The notes beneath the pieces are model-generated. The model was not told where the DNA came from. It did no database searches and saw only the letters and a list, made by a program, of their open reading frames with translations. From the NCBI GenBank assembly GCA_013696535.1, contig JACCYI010000236.1, positions 1 through 16,244 on the forward strand: a stretch of 16,244 nt of DNA. Direction: 5' to 3'. Position numbers and translations under genes: made by a program. This DNA comes from Solirubrobacterales bacterium (GTDB lineage Bacteria; Actinomycetota; Thermoleophilia; Solirubrobacterales; Solirubrobacteraceae). Positions 1 through 8,412 of the stretch are shown here, piece after piece. Each line of letters opens with the position of its first letter. Position 1 is the stretch's first letter.

Positions 1-118
1 TCTCGGTACCCAGCGGGGTGGTCCGCGCCGGGGGACGCCGCTCGAGCGAGAACGCCGCCACGAAGAGGGCCAGCAGGAGCGGCACGAACGCCGCCCGGTA
101 GACCCTGGGGTCGAGCAT
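1..118 (-). CDS. N-terminus of a membrane-anchored or secreted protein, possibly M28-family peptidase (partial)
   Basis: The minus strand from an ATG at 118 is open to the window edge and encodes 39 residues beginning MLDPRVYRAAFVPLLLALF. A short positively charged start, a hydrophobic stretch (about residues 9-24) and then an Arg/Pro-rich segment (ERRPPARTTPLGTE) form a signal-anchor or signal peptide. A TAGGCT box 8 bases before the ATG supports this start. From memory, M28 zinc aminopeptidases of Solirubrobacterales begin in a similar way, but the catalytic part lies outside the window, so the family is only a guess. The gene diverges from the response regulator, with 28 bp between the two start codons. 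That a gene is present is fairly likely; its function is not established. Confidence 0.5.
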   Translation of the reverse strand, partial: MLDPRVYRAAFVPLLLALFVAAFSLERRPPARTTPLGTE

Positions 119-126
119 GGAGGCCC

Positions 127-132
127 AGCCTA
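127..132 (-). promoter_or_regulatory. -10 box TAGGCT for the minus-strand gene starting at 118
   Basis: TAGGCT on the minus strand ends 8 bases before the ATG at 118, the spacing expected for a leaderless transcript. It shares two bases (131-132) with the plus-strand -10 candidate of the response regulator. No clear -35 element is visible. Confidence 0.45.
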
Positions 133-136
133 CCCT
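131..136 (+). promoter_or_regulatory. -10 box TACCCT for the response-regulator operon
   Basis: TACCCT fits the TANNNT actinobacterial -10 consensus and ends 10 bases before the ATG at 147. Transcription would start at or very near the start codon. It overlaps the opposing TAGGCT box, so polymerase could probably occupy only one direction at a time. Confidence 0.4.
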
Positions 137-146
137 TGGGCACTCA

Positions 147-848
147 ATGGATCGGACGCCGCGCATACTCCTCGTCGACGACGAGCAGCCCATCCAGACG
201 CTTCTCTCGTTCCCGTTGCAGAGGGACGGCTACGACGTCGTCCAGGCGTCCGACGGACCCGAGGCGCTCGCACGCTTCGGCGAGCAGCCCTTCGACCTCG
301 TGGTGCTCGACCTGATGCTGCCGCTGATGGACGGCCTCGAGGTCTGTCGGCGCCTGCGCGCGCACTCGTCGGTCCCGATCATCATGCTGACCGCCAAGTC
401 CGAGGAGATCGACAAGGTCCTCGGGCTTGAGCTGGGCGCCGACGACTACATCACCAAGCCCTTCTCCATGCGTGAGTTCCGCTCGCGGGTCAAGGCCGCC
501 CTGCGACGCGCCGGGATGCGCCAGATCGACCCGGACGAGGACCAGCCGATCCAGTCGCTCGACGTCTGCATCGACCCCGGAAAGCGCTCCGTCACCGTGC
601 GCGGGGAGGTGGTGCAGACGACGTTCGTGGAGTTCGAGATCCTCACCGCGCTCGCCCGTGCCCCGGGCCGCGTGTACACGCGTGACATGCTGCTCGCGCG
701 CGTCTGGGGTGATTCGGCTTACCGCGACCCGCGCACGATCGACGTCCACATCCGCCACCTTCGTGAGAAGCTCGAGCGCGACGCCAAGGAGCCCGACTAC
801 ATCTTCACGGTGAGGGGCGTCGGCTACCGCTTCCGCGACGCGGCGTAG
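147..848 (+). CDS. OmpR/PhoB-family two-component response regulator (MprA-like)
   Basis: This 233-residue DNA-binding response regulator receives phosphate from the downstream histidine kinase. The receiver domain (about residues 5-120) has the acidic pair D11/D12, phospho-acceptor D55 in VVLDLMLPLMDG, T82 and K104 (ITKPF). The winged-helix output domain (about 137-231) has the typical RTIDVHIRHLREKLE recognition helix and the TVRGVGYRF wing. An in-frame ATG at 117 would add ten residues, but it overlaps the start codon of the divergent gene. The ATG at 147 places the receiver fold at the usual N-terminus and follows a -10 box. The kinase begins 7 bases downstream. The regulator-kinase-HtrA order resembles mycobacterial mprA-mprB-pepD, so a role in envelope stress is inferred. 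The fold is certain; the orthology is not. Confidence 0.93.
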   Translation: MDRTPRILLVDDEQPIQTLLSFPLQRDGYDVVQASDGPEALARFGEQPFDLVVLDLMLPLMDGLEVCRRLRAHSSVPIIMLTAKSEEIDKVLGLELGADDYITKPFSMREFRSRVKAALRRAGMRQIDPDEDQPIQSLDVCIDPGKRSVTVRGEVVQTTFVEFEILTALARAPGRVYTRDMLLARVWGDSAYRDPRTIDVHIRHLREKLERDAKEPDYIFTVRGVGYRFRDAA

Positions 849-855
849 GCCGGCC

Positions 856-2264
856 ATGGCGATCCGCTCCCTGCGAAGCCGGCTCGCCGTCATCTTCGGC
901 CTGATCGTCATGACGGCGATCGGGATCGTGTACCTGTACGTCGCTCCCCGGTTGGGGGACGCGTTGCGCGACCAGAAGCTGCGCGATCTCGCGACGGACT
1001 CGCGCCGGGCGGCACGGCCGCTGCAGGGGGAGAGCACCCAGCTGAGCGCCAAGGAGCTCACTGGGCGCGTGCGTGAGGCCTCGGCGGCTTCGAGCGCCCG
1101 CGTCGTCGTGCTGGGCTTCGCACGAGGCGACCAGGAGCAGCTCTTCGCCAAGGCGGACTCCGCCGGCCCGGTCGGCAATCAGGATTCGCTGCTCCAGGAC
1201 ACCCAGGGAGTGGCCCAGGAGGCGCTCCGCCAGAAACGCACCGCCACGGGCTCTGAGCCGACGCGTCGTGGACGCATGGCCCAGGCCGCCGTTCCGCTGC
1301 GCCAACGCCGCCGCAGCGGCCCGGTGCAGTCGATCGCCGTGTTCTCGACCGACCTGGGAGACGTTCAGGCCAATGTCGACTTCATCCGGCGCCAGCTCGT
1401 CGTGGCGGGCGCCATCGCCCTTGCCGTCACACTGTTGGCGGGCTTCCTGGTCGCCCGCGCGCTGTCGGCCCGCGTGCGGCGTCTGGAGCGCGCCGCGCGA
1501 GCCGTGGCCGCGGGCGACTTCTCCAACCGGGTCGAGGCGGACTCAGACGACGAGCTCGGACGGCTCGCCTCCGCCTTCGCCGACATGCAGCAGCAGCTCT
1601 CCCGGCTGGACTTCGCCCGCAAGCAGTTCATCGCCACCGCCTCGCACGAGTTGCGCACCCCGATCTTCTCGCTCGGCGGGTTCCTCGAGCTGCTCGAGGA
1701 CGAGGACCTCGACCCCGACACCCGCGCCCAGTTCCTCGGGCAGATCCGCGGGCAGGTCGAGCGGCTGCGGACGCTGGCGACAGAGCTCCTCGACCTGTCG
1801 CGGCTGGAGTCCGGTGCGCTCGAGTTGCGACCCGAGCTGACCGACGTGCGCGAGCTCGCCCGTGACGTCGCCGGAGAGTTCACGCCGGCTCTGGCGCGCC
1901 ACCGATCCGAGCTGGCGCTGGAGCTTCCATACCAACCCATCGAGATCGAGTGCGATCCCGAGCGGGTAGCGCAGGTCATTCGTATCCTCATAGACAACGC
2001 CCTCGTCCACACCCCGGCGGGTACCCCGATCGAAGTCTCGGCCCAGCGCCACAACGGATCGGTGCACGTCGAGGTCCATGACGCCGGCCTGGGAATCAGA
2101 CGCCAGACCATGCCTCACATCTTCGAGCCGTTCTTCTCCTCAAACGACGCGCACGGCGCCGGGCTCGGCCTCGCCATCGCTCGCGAGCTGGCGGAGCGCA
2201 TGAGCGGCGAGCTCGCTGTCGCTTCGACGCCGGGATCGACCACCTTCTCGCTGAAGCTCCCGGC

Positions 2265-2268
<4 letters not shown>
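856..2268 (+). CDS. Membrane sensor histidine kinase with HAMP domain (MprB-like)
   Basis: This 470-residue transmembrane kinase is the likely partner of the upstream regulator. TM1 spans about residues 9-31 and TM2 about 181-201. They enclose an extracytoplasmic region of about 145 residues that I cannot assign to a known sensor fold. The HAMP linker is about 202-252. The dimerisation/phospho-acceptor domain has FIATASHELRTP with H264. The ATPase domain has the N box (N381 in LIDNALVH), G1 box (D409 in DAGLG), F box (FEPFF) and G2 box (GAGLGLAIAREL), so it appears catalytically complete. It starts 7 bases after the regulator stop, without a strong ribosome site, and its TGA overlaps the protease ATG (ATGA). 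The trigger may be misfolded envelope protein, as for MprB, but this is inferred only from gene order. Confidence 0.92.
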
Positions 2269-3485
<1,217 letters not shown>

Positions 3486-3513
3486 GGCCGCCCGCCCCCG
3501 CCGCACTTCTGGC

Positions 3514-3519
3514 TATGGT
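3514..3519 (+). promoter_or_regulatory. Candidate -10 box TATGGT for treT
   Basis: TATGGT fits TANNNT and lies 43 bases before the treT GTG, implying a leader of about 35-40 bases. The 77-base gap after the protease gene leaves room for an independent promoter. No clear -35 is seen. Confidence 0.3.
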
Positions 3520-3548
3520 GCTGCGGGCCGACGTCCCTTTTTCTGAGT

Positions 3549-3553
3549 AGGAG
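3549..3553 (+). promoter_or_regulatory. Ribosome binding site AGGAG of treT
   Basis: AGGAG sits 9 bases before the GTG at 3563. This decides the start and contrasts with the leaderless genes elsewhere in the window. Confidence 0.7.
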
Positions 3554-3562
3554 TCCGAGCAG

Positions 3563-4801
3563 GTGCTGCAACCCGTCGCGCTGGCCGCCAAGAGCCTGGC
3601 CGATTACACGCACATCGTCGGGCGGCCCCTCGTGGAGGAGATACGCGAGCTCGCCGCCCCCCTGAAGGGCAAACGGGTCGTGCATCTGAGCGCCACCGCC
3701 TTCGGCGGCGGTGTCTCTGAGATCCTGTACACGCTGGTCCCGCTGATGCGAGACGTCGGGCTCGACACCGAATGGCAGGTCATCTTCGGGCGCGAGGAGT
3801 TCTTCAACTCCACCAAGCTGATGCACAATGCGCTTCAGGGCTCGCCGCAGGACCTCTCTGAGGAGGAATGGGCGGTGTGGCGGCAGTACAACGAGATGAA
3901 CGCCCGCGAGCTCGAGCGCGATTGGGACTACTGCATCGTCCACGACCCGCAGCCGGCCGCCATGCTCTCGCTCGCCCCTGAGAAGGCACGGCACTGGATC
4001 TGGCGCTGCCACATCGACGTCTCGACGCCCAACCCGGACACGATCGCGCAGCTCCTCCCCTACCTCGAGCCCTACCCGGCTTCCCTGTTCCACGTGGCCG
4101 ACTACGTCCCGGAAGGCATGAACGGCGGGGTGAACATCGTCCCGCCGGCCATCGATCCCCTCGCGCCGAAGAACATGGCGCTCTCCGTCGACGACGCGAC
4201 CTTCGTCGTCGGGCACTTCGGCATCGACGTCGAGCGTCCCATGATCTGCCAGGTATCGCGCTTCGATCCCTGGAAGGACCCGCTCGGAGTCATCGACGCC
4301 TACCGGATCGTCAAGGAGAAGCGACCCGACATCCAGCTCGCGCTCGTCGGCTCGATGGCGTCCGACGACCCGGAGGGATGGGATTTCTACAACTCCACCA
4401 TCGCTCACGCGGCCGGCGATCCCGACATCCATATCCTCAACAACTTCAACAACGTCGGGCCCATCGAGGTCAACGCGTTCCAGTCACTGGCGGACGTCCT
4501 CGTGCAGAAGTCCACCCGCGAGGGCTTCGGGTTGACCGTCTCCGAGGCGTTGTGGAAGGGCCGTCCGTTCATCGGCGGCGACGTCGGCGGCATCCCGCTG
4601 CAGATCGAGGACGGAGTGTCGGGGTATCTGGTCGGCTCGGTCGAGGAGTGCGCCGCCCGGTCGTTGGAGATACTCGAGGATCCAGATCTCGGGCGTCAAC
4701 TCGGGCGGCGCGGCAAGCAGCACGTCCGCGAGCACTTCCTGACTCCTCGCTACCTGCGCGACTACCTGCGGATCTTCACCGAAGGAGCCGCGACCGCGTG
4801 A
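3563..4801 (+). CDS. treT: Trehalose synthase, TreT type (GT4 family)
   Basis: This 412-residue retaining GT-B glycosyltransferase most resembles TreT, which forms trehalose from NDP-glucose and glucose in a reversible reaction. The N-terminal SLADYTHIVG segment and LSATAFGGGVSEIL (about 42-55) are typical, as are WQVIFGREEFFNSTK and WRCHIDVS. The nucleotide-sugar domain shows SRFDPWKDP (R233, K238) and the GT4 E-x7-E motif EGFGLTVSE (E320, E328). The C-terminal GGDVGGIPLQIEDG loop is also characteristic. Length is normal for TreT. The GTG start has a good ribosome site. The stop overlaps the next gene's GTG (GTGA), so the two glycosyltransferases are co-translated. A trehalose phosphorylase of the same GT4 branch is a less likely alternative. 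Trehalose would serve as a cytoplasmic osmo- or thermoprotectant. Confidence 0.85.
   Translation: MLQPVALAAKSLADYTHIVGRPLVEEIRELAAPLKGKRVVHLSATAFGGGVSEILYTLVPLMRDVGLDTEWQVIFGREEFFNSTKLMHNALQGSPQDLSEEEWAVWRQYNEMNARELERDWDYCIVHDPQPAAMLSLAPEKARHWIWRCHIDVSTPNPDTIAQLLPYLEPYPASLFHVADYVPEGMNGGVNIVPPAIDPLAPKNMALSVDDATFVVGHFGIDVERPMICQVSRFDPWKDPLGVIDAYRIVKEKRPDIQLALVGSMASDDPEGWDFYNSTIAHAAGDPDIHILNNFNNVGPIEVNAFQSLADVLVQKSTREGFGLTVSEALWKGRPFIGGDVGGIPLQIEDGVSGYLVGSVEECAARSLEILEDPDLGRQLGRRGKQHVREHFLTPRYLRDYLRIFTEGAATA
4782..4787 (+). promoter_or_regulatory. Ribosome binding site AAGGAG of the GT20 gene
   Basis: AAGGAG lies within the 3' end of treT, 10 bases before the overlapping GTG at 4798. It supports that start rather than a longer upstream reading frame. 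Confidence 0.6.
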
Positions 4802-6267
4802 AGACCGCGGACGCCTCCGCGCCCCTCGTGCTCGTCTCCAACCGCGGGCCGGTGACCTTCCAGGAGGACGGTTCGATGAAGCGCGGCACCGGGGGGCTGG
4901 TGACGGCCCTGACCGGCTTGGCCTCGTATCGCCAGGCCACCTGGATCGCCAGCGCCATGACCGACCGCGACGTCGAGGTCGCGGAGGAGAACGGCGGCCG
5001 GCCGTTCCAGGTCTCCGCACCGGAGGGCGGCGAGTTCTCGATCCGGCTGGTGAACTCAGACTCCGAGGCCTACGACAGCTTCTACAACGTCATCGCCAAC
5101 CCGATGCTCTGGTTCATCCAGCACTACCTCTGGGATCTGAGCAACGCGCCCGACATCCGGCGCAACGAGGTGCAGGCGTTCGAGGAAGGCTACAACGCGG
5201 TCAACCGCGACCTGGCCGACGCTGTCCTCGAGGAGATCGACGGGCTCGAGGAGCCGGTCGTCATGGTCCACGACTACCACTTCTACACCCTGCCGGGCAT
5301 GATCCGAGAGGCGCGGCCCGACGCCTTCCTGCACCACTTCATCCACATACCGTGGACCCAGCCGGACGCGTGGCGTGTGCTTCCCACCGAGATGCGCAAC
5401 GAGCTCTACTCCGGGCTGCTCTCCAACGACATCATCGGCTTCCACACCCGCTCCTACCAGCGCAACTTCCTGCAGTGCTGCCGCGACCTGATGGACCTCG
5501 ACGTCGACATGGACGCGGGGGTCGTCCACTCCGGGAGGCGCGAGGTCTGGGTGCGGCCGTATCCGCTCCCGATCGACTATGAGGCGACCCGCGCGGTCGC
5601 GCGACGCCCGCGGGTCAAGGAGTTCGAGGAGCGGATGCTGAGTCGTCGGCGGGAGTTCGCGATCCTGCGCGTGGACCGTGCCGATCTGTCGAAGAACGTA
5701 CTGCGTGGCTTCACCGCCTTCGACATCTTCCTCGAACAGCATCCCGAGTTCTCCGAGCGGATCACCTTCACCGCGCAGCTCATTCCGTCGCGGACCGATG
5801 TCCCTGAATACGCGGAGTACCTCGAGCGCATCGAGGCGCTGGTCGCCGTCGTGAACCACCGGCACGGCACGCCGGACTGGATGCCGATCCACCTCAAGCT
5901 CCGTGACGATCTCGACGAGGCCGTCGCGTCCTACAAGCACTACGACGTCATGATGGTCAACGCCATGTTCGACGGGATGAACCTCGTGGCGAAGGAAGGA
6001 CCGCTGGTGAACGAGCGCAACGGCGTCTCGATCCTCTCGGAGAACACCGGGGCCCACGAGGAGCTGGGCGAGTTCGCTCTCTCGGTCAATCCCTTCGATG
6101 TCCAAGAGCTCGCGGACGCCATCCACTCGGCACTCACGATGGGCCCTGAAGAGCGCGCACGGCGCTCCCAAGGACTCAAGAAGATCATCACGCAGCGTGA
6201 CCCGGGGAATTGGATCGACGAGCAGATCGCCGACATCCGGGCGAAGGCTCGAGCGCTCTCCGCCTGA
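4798..6267 (+). CDS. otsA: GT20 glycosyltransferase, trehalose-6-phosphate synthase-like (OtsA family)
   Basis: This 489-residue protein of the OtsA family would transfer glucose from NDP-glucose to glucose-6-phosphate. Visible signatures are VSNRGPV (about 13-19), GTGGLV (31-36), HDYH (158-161), HIPWTQPDAWRVLP (183-196), VDRADLSKN (R294 and K299, matching the Arg/Lys pair of OtsA) and FDGMNLVAKE (D392, E400). Several motifs differ from textbook OtsA: HIPWTQ instead of HIPFPS, SKN instead of (S/T)KG, and SENTGAHEEL instead of SEFAGAAQEL. The open frame extends upstream inside treT, but the GTG at 4798 with AAGGAG and the GTGA overlap marks the true start. No OtsB phosphatase is nearby, so the product may be trehalose-6-phosphate handled elsewhere or a different phosphoglycoside. 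Family membership is sure; substrate is not. Confidence 0.85.
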   Translation: MKTADASAPLVLVSNRGPVTFQEDGSMKRGTGGLVTALTGLASYRQATWIASAMTDRDVEVAEENGGRPFQVSAPEGGEFSIRLVNSDSEAYDSFYNVIANPMLWFIQHYLWDLSNAPDIRRNEVQAFEEGYNAVNRDLADAVLEEIDGLEEPVVMVHDYHFYTLPGMIREARPDAFLHHFIHIPWTQPDAWRVLPTEMRNELYSGLLSNDIIGFHTRSYQRNFLQCCRDLMDLDVDMDAGVVHSGRREVWVRPYPLPIDYEATRAVARRPRVKEFEERMLSRRREFAILRVDRADLSKNVLRGFTAFDIFLEQHPEFSERITFTAQLIPSRTDVPEYAEYLERIEALVAVVNHRHGTPDWMPIHLKLRDDLDEAVASYKHYDVMMVNAMFDGMNLVAKEGPLVNERNGVSILSENTGAHEELGEFALSVNPFDVQELADAIHSALTMGPEERARRSQGLKKIITQRDPGNWIDEQIADIRAKARALSA

Positions 6268-6286
6268 TCTCTCGATGCGGGCTTCG

Positions 6287-6766
6287 TCAACCTTCTTCGA
6301 AGGTGAACTCCGCGGGGCCGGGAGGGGCCGGAGGGAGTGCGGCACTGCTCGAACCCGGTGGTCCGGCGGGGGCCGGAGCGGCGACGACCGAAGGACCAGG
6401 CTGGCTGGCAGGCGCAGGCCTGTGGGGCGCTTCAAGGGCTCTGGCGGGCTCGTGAACGAGTCTCCGCGACGTTGGCCTGCCTCGCCGTGACGCGCGCCTC
6501 CTTCTACGTGCGCCGCCGGCCGGTCTTCGTCTGCCATCGGTTCTCGCCGGGCGGCCGGAGTTCGGGCGGGATGGTCGACGGGCAGGCCTGCTCGTCCGGG
6601 ACGGTTGCCCCTTCTGCGGGGCGGGCATCACAGGCTCGTCCGGCGGCAACGAGGACGGAGGCGGTGAGATCCGCGAGGAGAGGACGACCGTGGTGACCGC
6701 CAGGACGACCAAGCCCGCTCCCGCGACCCTGTCCCATCGCAGCCGGCGGAGAATTGAAGAGCGCAT
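6287..6766 (-). CDS. Hypothetical Pro/Arg-rich single-pass membrane protein, possibly decayed or frameshifted
   Basis: I do not recognise this 159-residue ORF. It begins MRSSILRRLRWDRVAGAG with basic residues, then one membrane segment (about 14-30), then a long Pro-rich tail ending in PAEFTFEEG. The N-terminus, facing rpsF divergently (60 bp between starts), looks like a genuine small membrane protein, and AGGA lies 6 bases before the ATG. Residues of about 55-103 are abnormally rich in Arg and use AGA, AGG and CGA codons, unlike the neighbours. In the next frame, about 6430-6597 has nearly all codons ending in G or C but carries a TAG at 6504-6506. The gene may therefore hold a frameshift, be decaying, or be a fast-evolving linker. 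Plus-strand frames here are also open, so coding is not proven. Confidence 0.4.
   Translation of the reverse strand: MRSSILRRLRWDRVAGAGLVVLAVTTVVLSSRISPPPSSLPPDEPVMPAPQKGQPSRTSRPARRPSRPNSGRPARTDGRRRPAGGARRRRRASRRGRPTSRRLVHEPARALEAPHRPAPASQPGPSVVAAPAPAGPPGSSSAALPPAPPGPAEFTFEEG
6290..6304 (+). terminator. Small hairpin after the GT20 gene
   Basis: ACCTTC and GAAGGT form a perfect 6-bp stem with a 3-base loop, 22 bases after the GT20 stop. There is no T-tract, and it overlaps the last codons of the convergent minus-strand ORF, so it is only a weak terminator candidate. Confidence 0.2.
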
Positions 6767-6809
6767 ATCGGGTCCTAGGAGCGCGGTCGGGCGGGCTCGC
6801 CCCCATTGC

Positions 6810-6815
6810 TAGGGT
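6810..6815 (+). promoter_or_regulatory. -10 box TAGGGT for rpsF
   Basis: TAGGGT ends 11 bases before the rpsF ATG, so the transcript would carry almost no leader. No ribosome binding site lies in between. Confidence 0.45.
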
Positions 6816-6826
6816 GTGCGACCGGC

Positions 6827-7186
6827 ATGGCGCATGCACCCCTAACGTACGATTTGAACCTCCTGCTCGATTCAGGCCTCGACGAGGATCGGCAGGAGAA
6901 GATCCTCGCCGACGTCGAGACGATGATCGTCAAGCAGGGCGAGCTGCTTGGCGTCCACGACTGGGGAGTGCGACCCACCGCGTACGAGGTGCGCAAGCAC
7001 AAGGACGCGAGCTACCACCTCATCCAGTTCCACGCCACGCCGGAACTGCTGTTGGCACTCGATCACTCGCTGAAGATCACGGATGGCGTCGTCCGTTATC
7101 GCGTGATCAAGTTGAAGCCGGGCACGCCGGCGCCGCCCGAGCAGCGCCCGGCGTTCGTCGCCACCGGCGACGGCGCCGACGAGTAG
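6827..7186 (+). CDS. rpsF: Ribosomal protein S6
   Basis: This 119-residue protein of the small ribosomal subunit pairs with S18 on the platform. The S6 ferredoxin-like fold is shown by YDLNLLLDSGLDEDRQEKI, GELLGVHDWGVRPTAYEVRKHKDASYHL and the end segment DGVVRYRVIKLKP. A Pro/Ala-rich, acidic tail follows. An ATG seven codons upstream overlaps the TAGGGT box, and the ATG at 6827 (MAHAPLTYDL) gives the usual S6 start. It heads the conserved rpsF-ssb-rpsR-rplI cluster. The intergenic gaps here (165 and 259 bases) are large enough to hold separate promoters. Confidence 0.95.
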   Translation: MAHAPLTYDLNLLLDSGLDEDRQEKILADVETMIVKQGELLGVHDWGVRPTAYEVRKHKDASYHLIQFHATPELLLALDHSLKITDGVVRYRVIKLKPGTPAPPEQRPAFVATGDGADE

Positions 7187-7192
7187 CTTTTC

Positions 7193-7208
7193 TTCCGACG
7201 ATTCGGGA
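7193..7208 (+). terminator. Hairpin just after rpsF
   Basis: TTCCGA and TCGGGA pair (one G-T wobble) around a CGAT loop, 6 bases after the rpsF stop. No T-tract follows, so it may be an mRNA 3' end structure or an attenuator before ssb. Weak evidence. Confidence 0.25.
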
Positions 7209-7296
7209 TGCCATGCCGCCGCCCCGAAACGTCACGACTTCGGAACAACTCTGCGGATAGTGGGGCAAGAACGGCCGCTGCCGCCGCCGGTGGAAC

Positions 7297-7302
7297 TAGT
7301 CT
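7297..7302 (+). promoter_or_regulatory. -10 box TAGTCT for ssb
   Basis: TAGTCT lies 49 bases before the ssb TTG, implying a leader of about 40-45 bases. This suggests ssb can be transcribed independently of rpsF. Confidence 0.35.
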
Positions 7303-7338
7303 CGGCTGACCGATGCATCCGTCGTCTCACTCTTAAGC

Positions 7339-7343
7339 GAGGT
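7339..7343 (+). promoter_or_regulatory. Ribosome binding site GAGGT of ssb
   Basis: GAGGT is 8 bases before the TTG at 7352 and supports this rare start codon. Confidence 0.55.
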
Positions 7344-7351
7344 AGATCTCC

Positions 7352-7825
7352 TTGGCCGCCACCAACATCAATCGAGTCGTACTCACGGGCAACCTGACTC
7401 GTGATCCTGAGTTGCGCTCGCTGCCCAGCGGGATGTCCGTGTGCTCGCTGCGCGTGGCCTGCAACACCCGTCGCAAGGGAGCGGACGGGCAGTGGGCGGA
7501 CAAGCCGAACTACTTCGACGTCACCGTCTGGGGCGCTCAGGGTGAGAACTGCTCGCGCTTCTTGAGCAAGGGTCGCCCGATCGCGATCGACGGGCGCCTG
7601 GAGTGGCGGGAGTGGGAGGCCAAGGACGGGTCTGGGACGCGACAGTCCGTCGACATCATCGCCGACTCCGTGCAGTTCCTCGGAGGGCGAGATGACGCTG
7701 AGGGTGGCGGCTCAAACGGCTTCACTCCCCGGTCCGACGTTCCGGTCGACAGCCGCGACTTCCAGCCCGCCGGCGCCTCCTCGGGGGCCTCTTCGGCTCC
7801 GGCGGACGACGACATCCCCTTCTAG
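7352..7825 (+). CDS. ssb: Single-stranded DNA-binding protein
   Basis: This 157-residue protein coats single-stranded DNA during replication, recombination and repair, normally as a tetramer. The OB fold covers about residues 5-110, beginning NINRVVLTGNLTRDPELRSL and including FDVTVWGAQGENCSRFLSKGRPIAIDGRLEWREWE. A Gly/Ser-rich disordered linker follows, and the protein ends in the acidic partner-binding tip DDDIPF. The TTG start matches the SSB N-terminus and has an upstream GAGGT. The position between rpsF and rpsR is the common bacterial arrangement. Nothing is missing or unusual apart from the TTG start. Confidence 0.96.
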   Translation: MAATNINRVVLTGNLTRDPELRSLPSGMSVCSLRVACNTRRKGADGQWADKPNYFDVTVWGAQGENCSRFLSKGRPIAIDGRLEWREWEAKDGSGTRQSVDIIADSVQFLGGRDDAEGGGSNGFTPRSDVPVDSRDFQPAGASSGASSAPADDDIPF

Positions 7826-8003
7826 TGTCTTGAGTCGGAAGTTCGTGTGTAGCTGGTGAGTGCCGGGGTATGTTGCCGATGACCGACTTTCACCGTCGTA
7901 CGGGTGGTCCGGCTGTGGTCGTCGGGGTGGCGGCAGACGCGGCCCGGCGCCGCCGGATGCCCGTCGAACTTCTGACTCAGGACACTAGGCGGACCGTCCC
8001 GGC

Positions 8004-8009
8004 TACACT
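8004..8009 (+). promoter_or_regulatory. Candidate -10 box TACACT for rpsR-rplI
   Basis: This TANNNT match lies in the 259-base gap between ssb and rpsR, 75 bases before the rpsR GTG. Apart from this box and the ribosome site I see no other gene or structure in 7826-8084. Confidence 0.25.
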
Positions 8010-8071
8010 GCTCGCCGAGGTCGGACCCGTGCGCGCGTGCGCGTCGGCGACTTCAGGCGACTTAGAGCATC

Positions 8072-8078
8072 GAGAGGA
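8072..8078 (+). promoter_or_regulatory. Ribosome binding site GAGAGGA of rpsR
   Basis: GAGAGGA ends 6 bases before the GTG at 8085 and selects it over the in-frame ATG at 8037. Confidence 0.65.
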
Positions 8079-8084
8079 TTTGAC

Positions 8085-8408
8085 GTGGCGAAACAGCGCA
8101 GCCGGCCCACGCGCCGGCGTGACACCAAGAAGGGCGGTCCCGGGTCCGGGCGTCGGAAGTCCTGCCCGTACTGCCGCGACAAGATCGACCAGGTCGATTA
8201 CAAGGACGTAGGCACGCTGCGCAAGTTCGTCTCTGACCGGGGCAAGATCCGTTCGCGCCGCATTACCGGCGCGTGCCGGCGCCATCAGAACCAGGTGGCT
8301 CGCGCGGTCAAGCGCGCGAGAGAGCTGGCGCTGCTGCCCTACGTTTCGGGTGACACGGGCGACGAGCGGCCGGGCGGCCGGTCAAAGCGCGACCGCGACC
8401 GGGACTGA
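8085..8408 (+). CDS. rpsR: Ribosomal protein S18, zinc-ribbon (C+) form
   Basis: This 107-residue small-subunit protein binds next to S6. The sequence [17 protein letters not shown], followed by [16 protein letters not shown], carries four potential zinc ligands (C27, C30, C64, H67). This marks the C+ type of S18; many bacteria also hold a zinc-free paralogue used under zinc limitation. The N-terminus is basic. A charged tail after about residue 88 ([16 protein letters not shown]) makes it longer than the usual 75-85 residues. The GTG start has a strong ribosome site, whereas an upstream in-frame ATG would add unrelated residues. rplI follows after 4 bases. Confidence 0.95.
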   Translation: MAKQRSRPTRRRDTKKGGPGSGRRKSCPYCRDKIDQVDYKDVGTLRKFVSDRGKIRSRRITGACRRHQNQVARAVKRARELALLPYVSGDTGDERPGGRSKRDRDRD

Positions 8409-8412
8409 AGCC

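Noticed and set aside
144..1178. Long minus-strand open frame opposite the regulator and kinase genes
   Set aside because: It is a mirror of high-GC coding DNA: low-complexity, His/Asp/Arg-rich translation with no recognisable motifs, fully opposite well-supported genes.
5056..6537. 493-codon minus-strand open frame opposite the GT20 gene
   Set aside because: Composition is typical of antisense GC-rich DNA, and the plus strand encodes a clear GT20 protein over nearly the whole stretch.
7187..7351. S6:S18-binding leader RNA in the rpsF-ssb region
   Set aside because: rpsF appears leaderless, and I could not identify the characteristic bulged CCG hairpin either before rpsF or before ssb. A covariance-model scan would be decisive.
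7870..8211. 113-codon plus-strand frame in the ssb-rpsR gap
   Set aside because: Its second half overlaps rpsR in another phase, and it has no ribosome site and no recognisable domain.
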